From: Bog-159 sp963843255 | Lineage (GTDB): Bacteria > Acidobacteriota > Terriglobia > Bryobacterales > Bryobacteraceae | NCBI GenBank assembly: GCA_963843255.1 | Contig: CAWJJQ010000008.1 | Coordinates: 62,001 to 126,000, forward strand | Length of the DNA stretch: 64,000 bases | Reading direction: 5' to 3' | Part shown: positions 63,068-64,000 of the stretch, in pieces | Numbering within the stretch: position 1 is the stretch's first letter | Layout of the letters: each line of letters begins with the position of its first letter | Notes under the pieces: generated by a model | The model's input: only the letters and a program-made list of their open reading frames with translations | The model's database searches: none | What the model was told of the DNA's origin: nothing | Position numbers and translations under genes: made by a program

Positions 63068-64000
63068 ATGCTGTTTCGCGACTTCACCTATGCTGCGCGC
63101 ACGTTGGCGAAGAGCCCGGTGTTTGCAGCCACGGCAATCATCACCATTTCCCTCGGAATCGGCGCCAGCACGGCCATATTTAGCGTCGCTAATACGGTAT
63201 TGCTGCGCCCGCTTCCCTACCGCAATCCGGACCGGTTGGTATTCGCCATTTCGGATATGCGCAAGCGGAACGTGAAGGATTTTCCCTTCTCCAACGCCGA
63301 CTTCATCGACATGCGCAACGGCACCGGCAGCGTGTTTCAGGAGCTCGGCGGCGTCTTTACCGGCCGGGCTACCGTGCCCCGCGAAGACGATACGCCGGAG
63401 CAGATCCATTGGGCCATCGTGACTCCGAACTTCTTCCACCTGATGGGCGGCTCCATCGCACTGGGGCGCGACTTCAACGACGCGGATGGATTGCCGCAGC
63501 CCGCACCGTCGCCCGGGGCAGCTCCCGCGCAAGCCCCGCCCCGGCTGCCACGCATGGCCATCTTGAGCTACGCTTACTGGCAGCACCGCTTCGGCGGGCG
63601 GCCGGACATCCTTGGGCGTCCGATGCCCGGGGCCGGCCAGGGCGCCACGCAGATCGTGGGTGTGTTGAAACCGGGTTTCGAGCTGTTCTTCCCGCCGGAC
63701 GCGACAGAAGAGCAGCACCCCGATATCTGGTTTGCCAATCGCCTGAGCTATGACAACGCCGGCCGGAACGGCGTTTCCCTGCGCGCTATCGGGCGCCTAA
63801 GGGATGACGTGGCTATCGGGCGGGCGCAATCCGCGGTCGATCGCGTGGCCGACCAACTGCGGCGTAACTTCATCATCCACGGAACTTCCGGCTTCTTCAT
63901 CCGCCTCGAACCTATGCACCGGCACGTGGTAGAGGAAGTCCGGCCGGCACTGCTGGCTTTGATGGGCGCGGTCGTCTTTTTGCTGCTTATCGCCTGCGCC
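63068..64000 (+). CDS. ADOP/MacB-type ABC permease, N-terminal part (3' end outside window)
   Basis: The frame starts at ATG 63068 after TTAGGAAA and runs to the window end (311 residues). The start MLFRDFTYAARTLAKSPVFAATAIITISLGIGASTAIFSVANTVLLRPLPY is the hallmark of the acidobacterial ADOP permease family, with a MacB-type periplasmic domain beginning after the first membrane segment and FLLLIACA starting the second. It would take part in efflux or lipoprotein transport with an ABC ATPase. Usual neighbours include a PadR regulator; none is seen in the 400 bases upstream. Confidence 0.93.
   Translation, partial: MLFRDFTYAARTLAKSPVFAATAIITISLGIGASTAIFSVANTVLLRPLPYRNPDRLVFAISDMRKRNVKDFPFSNADFIDMRNGTGSVFQELGGVFTGRATVPREDDTPEQIHWAIVTPNFFHLMGGSIALGRDFNDADGLPQPAPSPGAAPAQAPPRLPRMAILSYAYWQHRFGGRPDILGRPMPGAGQGATQIVGVLKPGFELFFPPDATEEQHPDIWFANRLSYDNAGRNGVSLRAIGRLRDDVAIGRAQSAVDRVADQLRRNFIIHGTSGFFIRLEPMHRHVVEEVRPALLALMGAVVFLLLIACA

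Noticed and set aside
1..64000. tRNA, rRNA, riboswitch or CRISPR features
   Set aside because: No regular short repeats with spacers, no recognisable tRNA arms or rRNA segments and no known riboswitch core were noticed by eye; a covariance-model scan would be decisive.

Overview
The window (64 kb, high GC) looks like a chromosomal piece of an acidobacterium of the Solibacter/Bryobacterales type. The signs are an Oar-like TonB receptor with an N-terminal carboxypeptidase-regulatory domain, a VWFA protein of the acidobacterial type, FG-GAP/ASPIC proteins, a DUF1549/DUF1553 cytochrome with its DUF1501 partner, many Tat-exported carbohydrate enzymes, and at the right edge the start of an ADOP/MacB-type permease. 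No rRNA, tRNA, CRISPR array, prophage or clear intrinsic terminator was seen; many genes overlap by 4-14 bases or converge within a few bases.

Layout. 1-4156 (+): end of a UxaA-type sugar-acid dehydratase, a GH29 alpha-L-fucosidase and an FG-GAP/ASPIC secreted protein. 4170-9288 (-): TonB receptor followed by a VWFA protein. 9370-11067: a complete ISNCY/IS1202-like insertion sequence with 27-base terminal inverted repeats and an 18-base direct repeat, inserted in the promoter region between the TonB receptor and a large TPR protein (11193-13742, +). 13747-15198 (-): second fucosidase. 15313-16524 (+): a solute-binding-protein-like gene without a signal peptide. 16511-25824 (-): a tightly packed nine-gene operon (Gfo/Idh/MocA oxidoreductase, MaoC protein, lipoprotein fucosidase, NAD epimerase, MetE-C-like methyltransferase, CehA-like metallohydrolase, signal-less solute-binding-like protein, CaiB-type CoA-transferase, second MaoC protein). 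25933-30563 (+): PSD1/DUF1553 cytochrome and DUF1501 protein. 30709-32019 (-): a degenerate histidine acid phosphatase. 32237-35461 (+): aldo/keto reductase, UroD-like protein, RhaT-type symporter. 35484-41611 (-): GH38-like enzyme, Tat-exported TIM-barrel protein, UroD-like protein, fucosidase. 41738-44166 (+): a third signal-less solute-binding-like protein coupled to L-fuconate dehydratase. 44407-45963 (-): sodium:solute symporter. 45986-52628: TetR regulator divergent from an RND efflux operon whose adaptor gene is frameshifted. 52677-64000: small hypothetical gene, secreted hypothetical protein, Tat-exported FAD enzyme, a frameshifted isoprenylcysteine-methyltransferase-like gene, a membrane protein with a winged-helix regulator, amidohydrolase, APC permease, DinB protein, BNR-repeat protein coupled to a MoaD/ThiS-like protein, and the ADOP permease start.

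How it fits together (inference). The window is dominated by use of fucose- and mannose-containing glycans: four GH29 enzymes with export signals, a GH38-like enzyme, RhaT and SSS sugar-type symporters, and L-fuconate dehydratase for the non-phosphorylative fucose route. The most unusual aspect is the repeated pairing of intracellular solute-binding-like proteins (three copies, each with an in-frame stop directly before or within about 3-7 codons of its start, so no signal peptide can be added) with catabolic genes instead of ABC permeases, and the nine-gene operon that joins a fucosidase with CoA-transferase and MaoC chemistry. Two MaoC paralogs open and close that operon, and only one retains the catalytic Asp/His pair, which suggests a two-subunit hydratase. 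I could not run searches, so family calls rest on motifs and recognition of the translated sequences.
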